This document shows, in pieces, positions 16,022 through 22,141 of a DNA stretch of 64,000 nucleotides (position 1 is the stretch's first letter; every line of letters begins with the position of its first letter). Below the pieces are notes generated by a model. The model searched no databases and was not told the DNA's origin. It was given only the letters and a program-made list of their open reading frames with translations. Position numbers and translations under genes: made by a program. Source of the DNA: a virus; IMG/VR virus record IMGVR_UViG_3300021093_000062, positions 1-64,000 of that record. One strand, given 5' to 3'.

Positions 16022-17293
16022 TCATTCTGGTGCCAGAGGGTGCTCCACGTCGGGCACGGCGGGTTCTTCAGGCTGAGGCTCAAACTCAGCACGAAGCATG
16101 TCTTCGATGCCACGGTCCTTGATGATTTCGGATACCACGATCTTCTCGTTTTGAGAGACGAACTGTCCCATGAACGCCCACAAGCTGAAGTCAACTCCAA
16201 GATGAACCAAGTCGCCTTCAAGCAACTGCAACGATTTGGTACCGATTGGAGTGGTTATACTACGTTGTGCGCGAGCGTTACGCAATGCCTGACCAAGCAA
16301 ACGTATAGCAGGAGACTTGATCAGTTTCTTTTCCACTTCTTCATCGTAATTCCATTCCAACAACTTGAAGCGGTTGGCAAAGGCTTCGTTCGTCTTGGAC
16401 ATGCCAGCATAACCGGGATTCCATGAGGAAAGAATCCACAAGTTTTTGTTGGCATGTACGATTTCGGGACGGAACGAACCCTCATGGGTTTCCACTCCAG
16501 TAACCGGATCGGTGAACACTCGTCCGTCCCACACCGGCTTGCGGATGTTGACGAACTGGTGACGGTTGTCTAGCAACGGGTGGATCGCAGCGGTAACAGC
16601 ACCGCTCATTGCGTTCACCTCGTCAAGGTACAAGATACCGCCGATACGTACCGCTAAGGCAACAATGCCCTCCATCCACACCAACTGCTCCTGACCATTG
16701 GCAACCACTGGTCGGTACTGGCCAAAGAGGTCATGGTCGGTGATTGCTGACGAACCGGCAAGAGTAAAAACCGGTAACGGTTTGCTAAGTCCCAACTGCT
16801 GTGCCACCTTGAATGCCATAACTTGAGTTAAGTATGTCTTACCTGACTGAGTGTCGCCCACTAGGGCGATAGACACCGGATACCCGTCGTTCTCGTCACG
16901 ACGATTGAAGTATTTCATCATCACGTCGATATCGGTGAGGTTTCCTGCAAGAGTACGGGATACGTAGTTCTTGGGGTCGATGTTCGGTCGGAACGGATCG
17001 AGCGCCGGATCATCCAACGACTCGATTCGCAGGTTGCTGACTATCACCGCGTGCTGGTGCTGAGGGACATTGGACGCGGCGGCGTTTGGGACGTTGGAAC
17101 GTCCCAAGATAACAATGCCTTTGGGCAGTATCTCAACGACGCCCAGCATAGGCTCATCGAACGTCACTTCGATTTTGCTGCCGGGGCCACCAGGCACCAA
17201 CGTTGCTCGGGTGATTGTTCCTTCGGCATTCTTGAACGGCGGGTACTTACCCATCACTCTCATGCCTTCTTTTAATTCTTTGGTACTTGCCAT
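16022..17293 (-). CDS. MoxR/CobS-like AAA+ ATPase
   Basis: Start chosen at ATG 17293, nine bases after AAGGA; an ATG at 17302 touches that site. The 423-residue product has Walker A GDTQSGKT (about 146-153), Walker B GILYLDEVNA (about 218-227) and sensor-1-like WILSSWNPGYAG, then an arginine-containing helix (ANRFKLLEW). These place it with MoxR/CobS ATPases, hexameric remodellers that operate with VWA partners such as the gene just downstream. The N-terminal 70 residues look like a small beta-barrel. The segment upstream (17294-17386) carries a GTGAC-N4-GTCAC dyad. Confidence 0.9.
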   Translation of the reverse strand: MASTKELKEGMRVMGKYPPFKNAEGTITRATLVPGGPGSKIEVTFDEPMLGVVEILPKGIVILGRSNVPNAAASNVPQHQHAVIVSNLRIESLDDPALDPFRPNIDPKNYVSRTLAGNLTDIDVMMKYFNRRDENDGYPVSIALVGDTQSGKTYLTQVMAFKVAQQLGLSKPLPVFTLAGSSAITDHDLFGQYRPVVANGQEQLVWMEGIVALAVRIGGILYLDEVNAMSGAVTAAIHPLLDNRHQFVNIRKPVWDGRVFTDPVTGVETHEGSFRPEIVHANKNLWILSSWNPGYAGMSKTNEAFANRFKLLEWNYDEEVEKKLIKSPAIRLLGQALRNARAQRSITTPIGTKSLQLLEGDLVHLGVDFSLWAFMGQFVSQNEKIVVSEIIKDRGIEDMLRAEFEPQPEEPAVPDVEHPLAPE

Positions 17294-17370
17294 TCTTACC
17301 ATTCCTTGTCTCGTGTTGTTTTACCTTGTATAACAACCCACAAACTCATGGGAGATGCGGGGATCTTGAT

Positions 17371-17384
17371 GTGACAGAAGTCAC
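17371..17384. promoter_or_regulatory. GTGAC-N4-GTCAC dyad upstream of the AAA+ gene
   Basis: GTGACAGAAGTCAC is a perfect 5+5 dyad with a 4-base spacer, in the 93-base gap before the AAA+ ATPase start. The same dyad with a different spacer (GTGACATTTGTCAC) opens the repeat array at 21132-21210. A shared binding protein is inferred. TATACA on the minus strand at 17332-17327 could be a -10 element downstream of it. Confidence 0.45.
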
Positions 17385-17386
17385 AG

Positions 17387-17587
17387 TCACTTGGGATTCA
17401 TGTACGATTTGTTAGCAGTGACAAGGTTGTCATCTGCTGAACAAATTATGGGGGTGCTCTTATGCACACCGAGTATAAAATACTCGGCTTGTTTGTACCC
17501 TAACTTATAGCACTCAGGGGCCAAACAATAATCATAAGGGCGTTCACTTGGCATTTCTGCGTTACAGAACGCACAAAGTTTTGTCAT
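17387..17587 (-). CDS. Small Cys-rich putative zinc finger protein
   Basis: 66 residues with LCAFCNAEM (CxxC) and YDYCLAPECYK, a likely four-Cys zinc site in the first 30 residues, followed by GYKQAEYFILGVHKS. GAGGAG precedes the ATG at a 9-base spacing. This pattern (CxxC...C..xxC then a helix) recurs in short phage proteins of unknown role. Confidence 0.6.
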   Translation of the reverse strand: MTKLCAFCNAEMPSERPYDYCLAPECYKLGYKQAEYFILGVHKSTPIICSADDNLVTANKSYMNPK

Positions 17588-17593
17588 TGGTAA

Positions 17594-17845
17594 TCACTCC
17601 TCTTCTAAAAGCCAGTAATCGTTTATGAACTCCATAGAGTCTTCCAATTGAGACAACACAACTAGCAGTTGAACCAAGTGTCTAACGATTACGTATTGAT
17701 CAGTGTATTCAATGGTGTCTGAACTAAACCAACACTTGGTTGGTGTTGCCTCTCCATTGAATTCGATTGTCACGGTTGTGCCGTGTTCAATCTTTCTTAA
17801 GACTAACAACAGCCTGATGTCGCTGTTTAACGCTATGGCTATCAT
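17594..17845 (-). CDS. Hypothetical protein
   Basis: 83 residues with GGAGAACAA before the ATG. It has a hydrophobic N-terminal helix region (ALNSDIRLLLVL), a beta segment (TTVTIEFNGEATPTKCWF) and an acidic end. It is probably soluble. No family recognised; position in the small-gene run of the minus operon is the only context. Confidence 0.5.
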   Translation of the reverse strand: MIAIALNSDIRLLLVLRKIEHGTTVTIEFNGEATPTKCWFSSDTIEYTDQYVIVRHLVQLLVVLSQLEDSMEFINDYWLLEEE

Positions 17846-17862
17846 TTGTTCTCCAATTCATT

Positions 17863-18270
17863 TCATTGATCTCTCCGAACCGCGTTCTCGAACTCTTCTT
17901 TGAGTTTGAGCCAATCAAACACCCAATCGGGGCAGTCGGTCGTGTCGCCGTTCTCGTCAACCGGTCCCTGAACGACCACGGTTCCAACAAGACGGTCGCC
18001 AGCCTCAACGCAACCGTACTCATCAACAGCAGCCCAAAGCTCAGTCGCCGTTTTGTTGAACGGCAGCCCGAGCAACTTGCCTTCCTCATTACACCAAATC
18101 GTCAGCGAGGTGTCGCTGTCGGCAGAGGCGGCCCAGTAGTCCGGTTTGACGGGCACAAGTTCAATCAATCCGCCAATTGCGTTGCTCAACGGCTCGTAGC
18201 CATCCAGTGTTTCTGGCTCAATTGACTCAAAGCCTTCGTCACTCACTCGTATCACGATTGATCTCGTCAT
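17863..18270 (-). CDS. DUF3846-like phage protein
   Basis: Start taken at ATG 18270 after GGAAGGGAAGGA; an upstream alternative at 18324 is unsupported. The 135-residue product reads SNAIGGLIELVPV, then WCNEEGKLLGLPFNKTAT and DRLVGTVVVQGP, the conserved core I associate with DUF3846, a short domain of unknown function common in actinophages and their hosts' mobile DNA. The tail WVFDWLKLKEEFENAV is helical. No enzymatic residue is known. Confidence 0.65.
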   Translation of the reverse strand: MTRSIVIRVSDEGFESIEPETLDGYEPLSNAIGGLIELVPVKPDYWAASADSDTSLTIWCNEEGKLLGLPFNKTATELWAAVDEYGCVEAGDRLVGTVVVQGPVDENGDTTDCPDWVFDWLKLKEEFENAVRRDQ

Positions 18271-18271
18271 T

Positions 18272-18523
18272 TCATTCCTTCCCTTCCTGTGGTTCAGGAG
18301 GATTGATTGGGTGGCGCATATCAAAACGATCTATTTTGCGCAATTCTGATGCTTTTCGCATCAGCCAGTTCCGGGTTCCACGACGGGTAAGTCCGTCGTA
18401 GGACCAACATTGGTGCCACTGAGACTTTATACCAGTAACATCCACTGTTCTCATATACAGGCGTCCTCGGTGTCGAAACGCGCGTATTTTTACTACGCTG
18501 TGCTTGTATTGATTAGCTTTCAT
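18272..18523 (-). CDS. Small basic hypothetical protein
   Basis: Start chosen at ATG 18523 (MKANQYKHSVVKIRAFRHRG) with GGAGACAAGC upstream; the frame runs open to 18619 without a better site. The 83-residue product is Arg/Lys-rich, with RHRGRLYMRTVDV and QCWSYDGLTRRGTRNWLMRKA; a nucleic-acid-binding role would fit the charge but no motif proves it. It overlaps the upstream gene by 11 bases. Confidence 0.5.
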   Translation of the reverse strand: MKANQYKHSVVKIRAFRHRGRLYMRTVDVTGIKSQWHQCWSYDGLTRRGTRNWLMRKASELRKIDRFDMRHPINPPEPQEGKE

Positions 18524-18758
18524 TGCTTGTCTCCCATTCTGTCCAAGTAACGGACTCTGTTGCTTTTGCTCCAAATTTCTCCATGGAATCACGGACGATG
18601 TTTTCAACATGCATCTCAAAGAGATAGTCTTCTACATCTTCTAAACTAAGTGATGCTGACACCTCGTCGATAACTTTCTGAGTCGGTGCATACCCCTCTG
18701 GAAGATAGATTCCTTCGTCAACCTCCCAGGTTACTGTCACTGTCACTAGTTTCTTCAC
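18513..18758 (-). CDS. Small acidic hypothetical protein
   Basis: Start chosen at GTG 18758 after AAGGAGA, rather than the frame opening at 18797. The 81-residue product has a beta start (KKLVTVTVTWEVDEGIYLPEG) and an acidic helix (SLSLEDVEDYLFEMHVENIV). It overlaps neighbours on both sides (41 and 11 bases), typical of this compressed operon. No family recognised. Confidence 0.5.
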   Translation of the reverse strand: MKKLVTVTVTWEVDEGIYLPEGYAPTQKVIDEVSASLSLEDVEDYLFEMHVENIVRDSMEKFGAKATESVTWTEWETSNES

Positions 18759-19041
18759 TTTCTTCTCCTTCCTCAAAGAGGTCGAAATCCTTCGCAAAGA
18801 CGATAAGGTCGACCAACATACTCCAAAGTTCGGTGGTCGAACTGAAGTATGCGAATTGCCCAGTCACATCTTGTCTGATGTTGACAAAGTTGATAGCCCA
18901 ACTAGACACGGGGATGATATCCCCGTCTTCTGTAACAGACAACATAAGGGTGGGCCCGTCGGATCTCATTACGAGGGCGTACTCTTTGTTGTCTTTGGTT
19001 GTTATTGGGACTGTGACAACACCCCAACTGCTTTCTTTCAT
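18718..19041 (-). CDS. Small acidic hypothetical protein
   Basis: Start chosen at ATG 19041, which shares ATGA with the upstream stop; ATG 19053 is an alternative but abuts its only AGGA. The product (107 residues) is a compact beta-rich part (WGVVTVPITTKDNKEYALVM, TLMLSVTEDG) with an acidic Ser-rich tail (FEEGEESEETSDSDSN). No family recognised. Confidence 0.5.
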   Translation of the reverse strand: MKESSWGVVTVPITTKDNKEYALVMRSDGPTLMLSVTEDGDIIPVSSWAINFVNIRQDVTGQFAYFSSTTELWSMLVDLIVFAKDFDLFEEGEESEETSDSDSNLGG

Positions 19042-19238
19042 GTTTCTATCCATTCCTGCCCGCTGAGAACCAGCTTGACATATTTAAGGACGGTACCGAC
19101 ATCTGGTCCGTCGTTGTTTATACCAAGGTTGCGTTGAAGCCACCTTAGATTTTGGTCTTCTGACATGTTTCGTCTATCCAACGGTATATCCATTGGAATG
19201 AGCATCATCCTGATTGCTGATCGAATTGAAACTTGCAT
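19038..19238 (-). CDS. Small hypothetical protein
   Basis: Start taken at ATG 19238, which overlaps the upstream stop (TGATG) and follows GAGGAGGACA. The 66-residue product begins MQVSIRSAIRMMLIPMDIPL and ends with a helix; NLRWLQRNLGI suggests an amphipathic helix in the middle. No family recognised. Confidence 0.5.
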   Translation of the reverse strand: MQVSIRSAIRMMLIPMDIPLDRRNMSEDQNLRWLQRNLGINNDGPDVGTVLKYVKLVLSGQEWIET

Positions 19239-19591
19239 CACTTGTCCTCCTCTTCCCACATCGTGTTGATCCATTCAAACTCACATTCCAGTGAACACAC
19301 CCCTGTCACTAGGTGAAGTTTCTCAGCTTTGCTCAGGTAACTGAGAGTTTGGACGTACTCAACGAGCCTATTCATGGCCTCTGGCATGTCTTCTTCAGCG
19401 ACCCCACCAAGTATGAGCGAGTACATCGCCCCCACCTCATCGGGTAGCACGTAGAAGTACTTGCTCTGACACACTGGGCATCTAAACGTGCCCAGCACAT
19501 ATAGGCTGTCACACTCTGGGAAATAATCATCGGGTGCTTTTACTGAATACCCGATTTTTTGCATTTCTTTCTCTGTGAACTTGATAACCAT
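19238..19591 (-). CDS. Cys-motif hypothetical protein
   Basis: Start taken at ATG 19591 after AAAAAAGGAG. The 117-residue product has FRCPVCQSKYF (CxxC) and a later VCSLEC, giving four Cys that could bind zinc across an intervening helical insert (about residues 55-95). It is the first gene after a minus-strand terminator at 19630-19665, so a promoter must lie in the 40-base gap or the terminator is leaky. Confidence 0.55.
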   Translation of the reverse strand: MVIKFTEKEMQKIGYSVKAPDDYFPECDSLYVLGTFRCPVCQSKYFYVLPDEVGAMYSLILGGVAEEDMPEAMNRLVEYVQTLSYLSKAEKLHLVTGVCSLECEFEWINTMWEEEDK

Positions 19592-19622
19592 TGTTGCTCC
19601 TTTTTTCAGCTTGAATTTTGTT

Positions 19623-19665
19623 AAAAAAAACACGAGGCTCACATATAGGTGTGTGAGTCTCGTGT
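19623..19665 (-). terminator. Rho-independent terminator inside the minus operon
   Basis: On the minus strand AACACGAG-A-CTCACA pairs with TGTGAG-C-CTCGTG(TT) around a short loop (19630-19665) and is followed by eight T (the A-run 19623-19630). It comes directly after the small membrane-protein gene 19671-19844 and separates it from the downstream block. Confidence 0.85.
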
Positions 19666-19670
19666 TGGAC

Positions 19671-19844
19671 CTAGTCGTCGTAACGGTTGCGCCATTCCTC
19701 GTAGTACCATTCCGTTATTTCCTTCACCCCAAACGGGATAATGGAAGCAACGAAAAAGCCCAGAGAGAACAAACTCCAGTCCTCGTTGTATGACAGTAGA
19801 GCCAGTATAAAACTGGCTATGATCATCAACTCTGTTACTATCAT
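19671..19844 (-). CDS. 57-residue membrane protein
   Basis: ATG at 19844 with AAAAGGAGAAGC upstream and an ATGA overlap with the zinc-ribbon gene. The product starts MIVTELMIIASFILALL, has a second hydrophobic stretch (LFSLGFFVASIIPFGV) and ends with an acidic/aromatic tail (EITEWYYEEWRNRYDD). Two membrane spans with a short turn are likely. It ends six bases before the terminator hairpin. Small two-span proteins in phages include holins and superinfection-exclusion proteins; nothing here decides which. Confidence 0.7.
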   Translation of the reverse strand: MIVTELMIIASFILALLSYNEDWSLFSLGFFVASIIPFGVKEITEWYYEEWRNRYDD

Positions 19845-20008
19845 TGCTTCTCCTTTTTCCTGCGGCTAGCGGCTGCTGTCCGCTTTTCTTTTGCTTTTCC
19901 AACACACGCTGCACATGGTGCTGGGTTGTTCCAAACCCTGTCACCGTACGGGTGGTCGACCTCGACGTGGTTTTCGTGACCACATCTGTAAATGCATACA
20001 AACTTCAT
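19841..20008 (-). CDS. 55-residue zinc-ribbon protein
   Basis: ATG at 20008 with AAGGAGAATCC upstream. The product begins MKFVCIYRCGHENHVEVDHP, contains CAAC, and has a Lys/Arg-rich tail (KAKEKRTAAASRRKKEKQ). The C-x3-C...C-x2-C arrangement with His residues fits a small zinc ribbon. It is coupled (ATGA) to the membrane protein downstream. The longer opposite-phase frame over the same bases (19639-20001) is a shadow. Confidence 0.7.
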   Translation of the reverse strand: MKFVCIYRCGHENHVEVDHPYGDRVWNNPAPCAACVGKAKEKRTAAASRRKKEKQ

Positions 20009-20035
20009 GGATTCTCCTTTTTTGTGGAAACTAGA

Positions 20036-20173
20036 GGTTGTAACAGCGGGTTACCTTTCCCAGCGAGCAAGAGAAGACGGATAATGAACCAAACCGTCTT
20101 GTGCTGGTGATTTAACGCCATGATGTCGCAGGTTACCCTTAACCCGGAAAGGACGGGGCTAGCTGTTACAACC
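20036..20173. ncRNA. Pseudoknot-like structured element closed by a 12-bp stem
   Basis: GGTTGTAACAGC (20036-20047) is perfectly complementary to GCTGTTACAACC (20162-20173). Inside, GGGTTA (20048-20053) matches TAACCC (20140-20145), and the adjoining CCTTTCC (20054-20060) matches GGAAAGG (20146-20152); these two pairings cross, giving a pseudoknot or a two-state switch. CCAGC/GCTGG (20060-20064, 20103-20107) and AAGACGG/CCGTCTT (20074-20080, 20094-20100) form an inner arm. On the minus strand it follows tRNA-Arg by two bases and ends 28 bases before the zinc-ribbon gene, so it may be a processed RNA or a 5' leader. No known RNA family is recognised. Confidence 0.6.
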
Positions 20174-20175
20174 AG

Positions 20176-20248
20176 TGCATCAGGAAGGGGTCGAACCTAC
20201 AACCTACAGATTAGAAATCTGTTGCTCTATCCATTGAGCTACTGATGC
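20176..20248 (-). tRNA. tRNA-Arg (UCU)
   Basis: Minus-strand cloverleaf: acceptor GCATCAG/CTGATGC with discriminator A, D-arm GCTC/GAGC, anticodon stem ACAGA/TCTGT around loop TTTCTAA (anticodon TCT), variable loop, and T-arm with TTCGACC. One T-T mismatch lies in the T stem. CCA is not encoded. It decodes AGA (and AGG by wobble), codons common in the phage genes. Confidence 0.93.
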
Positions 20249-20249
20249 A

Positions 20250-20930
20250 TGTCATCGGTGGGCACAACAAGCATGTGCGGGAAGTTCCTCGAACTACAGC
20301 CTACACTACCTAGGATGTGTACTGTATTCTTCTCAACTCTATGCAGCTTACAGTTGTTGATAATCCCATTGTTATCATGCCTATTGTAGGAAGCCATTTT
20401 CGCTTCATACATAATAGGGTTCGATGGTTACCTGCCCGACAACACACAGGTAATGGCTAGGTACTAGCAGCCACGACTAGGATGTGTAAACCCCACTTAC
20501 GCCTGGGGGTACGGCGTTTTCGCGTTGGCTGTCTTTATATAGTACATCAGTCTACATTACTCATGGCCAACACTACACGAAGTAGCATGTTAGGATTCTC
20601 ACCAAAGAGACTATACAGTCTGTTTGTATAGTGATTTTGCTACTACATTTACCGTGATACTGCCCACGGCTGCAACCTGTGCAACATAGAAATAGGAAGC
20701 ATTTGCACATGCTTTGGTTTATGAACCACTACCTGCCGGGATACACCCAATGCGTTTCTATTGCGCATCTGTACACTTGTAGTTCTGCAGAACTACGCAC
20801 TGCGTCTAGTGCCTAGGTCGGCTGTACATCACCGCTTAGATCTTAGTCCTCTGCGAAATTTCTGCGATGCTCACTTCACTTGCTCCTTTTCTAATAATGC
20901 CCCACTCAAATATGGTGGAGTCAATGGTTG
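20250..20930. ncRNA. Candidate large structured non-coding RNA beside tRNA-Arg
   Basis: No supported protein gene lies here. The stretch is packed with inverted repeats: ACTATACA/TGTATAGT (20610-20632), GTAGTTC-TGCA-GAACTAC (20779-20796), TTACCTG/CAGGTAA (20428-20453), ATGCG/CGCAT (20750s-20767), GCACT/AGTGC (about 20797-20812), and a long-range 10-bp match AAGCATGTGC (20269-20278) with GCACATGCTT (20705-20714). A 12-base direct repeat CTAGGATGTGTA occurs at 20310 and 20477. Large ornate RNAs of phages (GOLLD, ROOL) are known to sit next to tRNA genes and have this size, so they are the first candidates. Family membership, ends and strand are not established. Confidence 0.5.
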
Positions 20931-21131
20931 ATACAGCCAACAACGATCTTGCCAGTGCATGGATCAGCCAGTCTTGCAGGGGGTGAGACGGCGATCAACA
21001 TACACTGGCTTATGCCGTATACAAGGCTATGTGCTGATAGCAACTACAAATGGGGGGTGAGTAGTGCTAAAGCAGACGTTGCACTCAGACAACCTGGCAC
21101 AACGAAAGCATAGACCCATACATAGGCACAA
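20931..21131. other. Gene-free stretch, nothing definite
   Basis: A 61-codon frame (20928-21113) starts at TTG without a ribosome-binding site and is not credible. The segment contains GTATAC-type AT steps but no clear promoter, hairpin terminator or tRNA. It may be the 5' flank of the structured RNA region or part of an origin or control region together with the repeat array that follows. Confidence 0.4.
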
Positions 21132-21210
21132 GTTGTGACATTTGTCACATGATAGTGACAAGTGCCACATGGTGAGACATTTGTCACATGGTGAGACATT
21201 TGTCACACTA
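21132..21210. repeat. Four-copy 19-20 bp repeat array with GTGAC-type dyads
   Basis: Units built on GACATTTGTCACATG begin at 21137, 21157, 21176 and 21195 (spacings 20, 19, 19). The first is a full dyad TGTGACA-TT-TGTCACA; the second is diverged (GACAAGTGCCACATG); the last two share GTGAGACATTTGTCAC. Spacing near two helical turns would place bound proteins on one DNA face. Such arrays serve as operators, replication iterons or partition sites. A related dyad lies at 17371-17384. Confidence 0.75.
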
Positions 21211-21344
21211 GGCACCTCGTACTGGACGTCGCACCGTTTGCGACGCAAACCGGTCCAACCAGACGCAGGGAGCAGAGATGCCCCTCACACTAGGCTGGGT
21301 ATGGCAGGGCAGATTTCTCAGCCGGATTTCGGGCAAAGAAGAAA

Positions 21345-21370
21345 GCCCCCCACCCTTGCGGGCGGGGGGC
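21345..21370 (-). terminator. GC-rich terminator of the 21389-21940 gene
   Basis: On the minus strand GCCCCCC-GCCC-GCAA-GGGT-GGGGGGC forms a strong stem-loop (21345-21370), followed by TTTCTTCTTT. It is 18 bases after the stop of the membrane-protein gene. The gap 21211-21344 otherwise holds a small hairpin (GTCGCA/TGCGAC, about 21229-21245) and no gene. Confidence 0.8.
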
Positions 21371-21388
21371 AATCTCCCTGGGGGGGGG

Positions 21389-21940
21389 TCAGAGGCTCTT
21401 GGAGAGAGCCACGACCAACGCTACCAGTTGCTGCTGAGCAACTGTCCGCTGATCGGCGGGTGTGGTCACCAATGCCAACTGGCAGGCTGCGAGTTGGCTG
21501 GTGGCACGCTCTGTGGCTATCCGCACTTCACGCTGTGCGGGGGTCTCTCCGTTGTTGGATTGACCCTCGGTCAGCCGTGCCCACGCTGCGTTCTGGTCTT
21601 GTGCCCCTGCGAGCAACGCCCTCAGAACGTCCGCGGACTTCTTGGAAGCCAAGAGCCGGTTCCAAACCGTCTGCCCCGCTTTCGCGGAGCCGACCGCCGG
21701 AAGGCTGAAGAAGAGTCCCCAAACGATGAGGATTCCCTCCCAGCCCGCGGGTAGCGTGTTGGCGGTGTACGCCTTAGCGATGACGTCCCCGATTTCCCTG
21801 CGGATTTCGGTCTCCTTGAGAGCCGCAATAGCGGGGGCGGAGGGACGCAAGTCGTCCCACGCTGCTTTCGCGGTTGCCTTGGAGTTGGACGCTGTGGCAT
21901 CTGCCAAGAGCGTTTGCCTGACTGTGTCTAACACCGACAT
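21389..21940 (-). CDS. Ala-rich protein with one hydrophobic segment, GC-rich gene
   Basis: 183 residues from ATG 21940 with AAGGAGACAAC upstream. It is Ala/Leu-rich and helical, with one hydrophobic segment (GWEGILIVWGLFFSLPAVG, about 67-85) that could be a membrane anchor, and a Gln/Ala-rich C-terminal helix. The gene is clearly richer in G+C than the rest of the window and prefers G/C third positions, which suggests recent acquisition, perhaps from a high-GC host. Long plus-strand frames over the same DNA (21142-21708, 21278-21754) are explained by the GC bias. Function unknown. Confidence 0.65.
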   Translation of the reverse strand: MSVLDTVRQTLLADATASNSKATAKAAWDDLRPSAPAIAALKETEIRREIGDVIAKAYTANTLPAGWEGILIVWGLFFSLPAVGSAKAGQTVWNRLLASKKSADVLRALLAGAQDQNAAWARLTEGQSNNGETPAQREVRIATERATSQLAACQLALVTTPADQRTVAQQQLVALVVALSKSL

Positions 21941-22141
21941 GTTGTCTCCTTGTCGTAATGCCGGCGCTTGTCGCCGGTCATGCCATCGTTATGGGGGCGA
22001 CCGGAAAGCGTCCTCGGTAGGGCCCAGCCCCCAATGATCACCCCACTACGCAATAGCCCTATTCTAAATGGGGGGTTACCCGTGGGTAACTGGGCACCTG
22101 GGTATAGGGTAATATAGACCTATACACAAGAAGGTTAACAC
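21941..22141. promoter_or_regulatory. Divergent control region
   Basis: This gap separates the minus-strand gene from the start of the plus-strand late arm. It contains a GC hairpin CCGGCG/CGCCGG in the leader of the minus gene (about 21961-21977), a near-palindrome GTTACCC-GT-GGGTAAC (22075-22090) and, for the plus strand, GGGTAATATAGACCTAT (22107-22123), whose TAATAT could be a -10 element. The TAGACCTAT tail recurs at 22981-22989 beside another -10-like TATAAT. No -35 box is obvious. Confidence 0.5.

Noticed and set aside
19639-20001. 120-residue minus-strand frame
   Set aside because: It covers two better frames (19671-19844 and 19841-20008) with ribosome-binding sites, a coupled start, a zinc ribbon and membrane spans, and it runs through the terminator.
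20036-20173. RNase P RNA or tmRNA
   Set aside because: No tRNA-like domain ends, no tag reading frame, and no conserved RNase P core motif on either strand.
20176-20248. tRNA-Arg as a phage attachment site
   Set aside because: It is a complete phage tRNA with no integrase, excisionase pair or duplicated 3' end seen in the window.
20928-21113. 61-residue plus-strand frame in the gene-free block
   Set aside because: TTG start without a ribosome-binding site, no coding-like composition, isolated.
21132-21210. CRISPR array
   Set aside because: Repeats are 19-20 bp, nearly contiguous and palindromic with no spacers, and no cas genes are present.
21027-21248. Minus-strand frame over the repeat array
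   Set aside because: Its Cys-rich sequence is only a translation of the GTGAC repeats; no ribosome-binding site.
21142-21754. Two long plus-strand frames over the GC-rich gene
   Set aside because: Explained by high GC and few stop codons; the minus-strand gene has a clear ribosome-binding site, hydrophobic segment and terminator.
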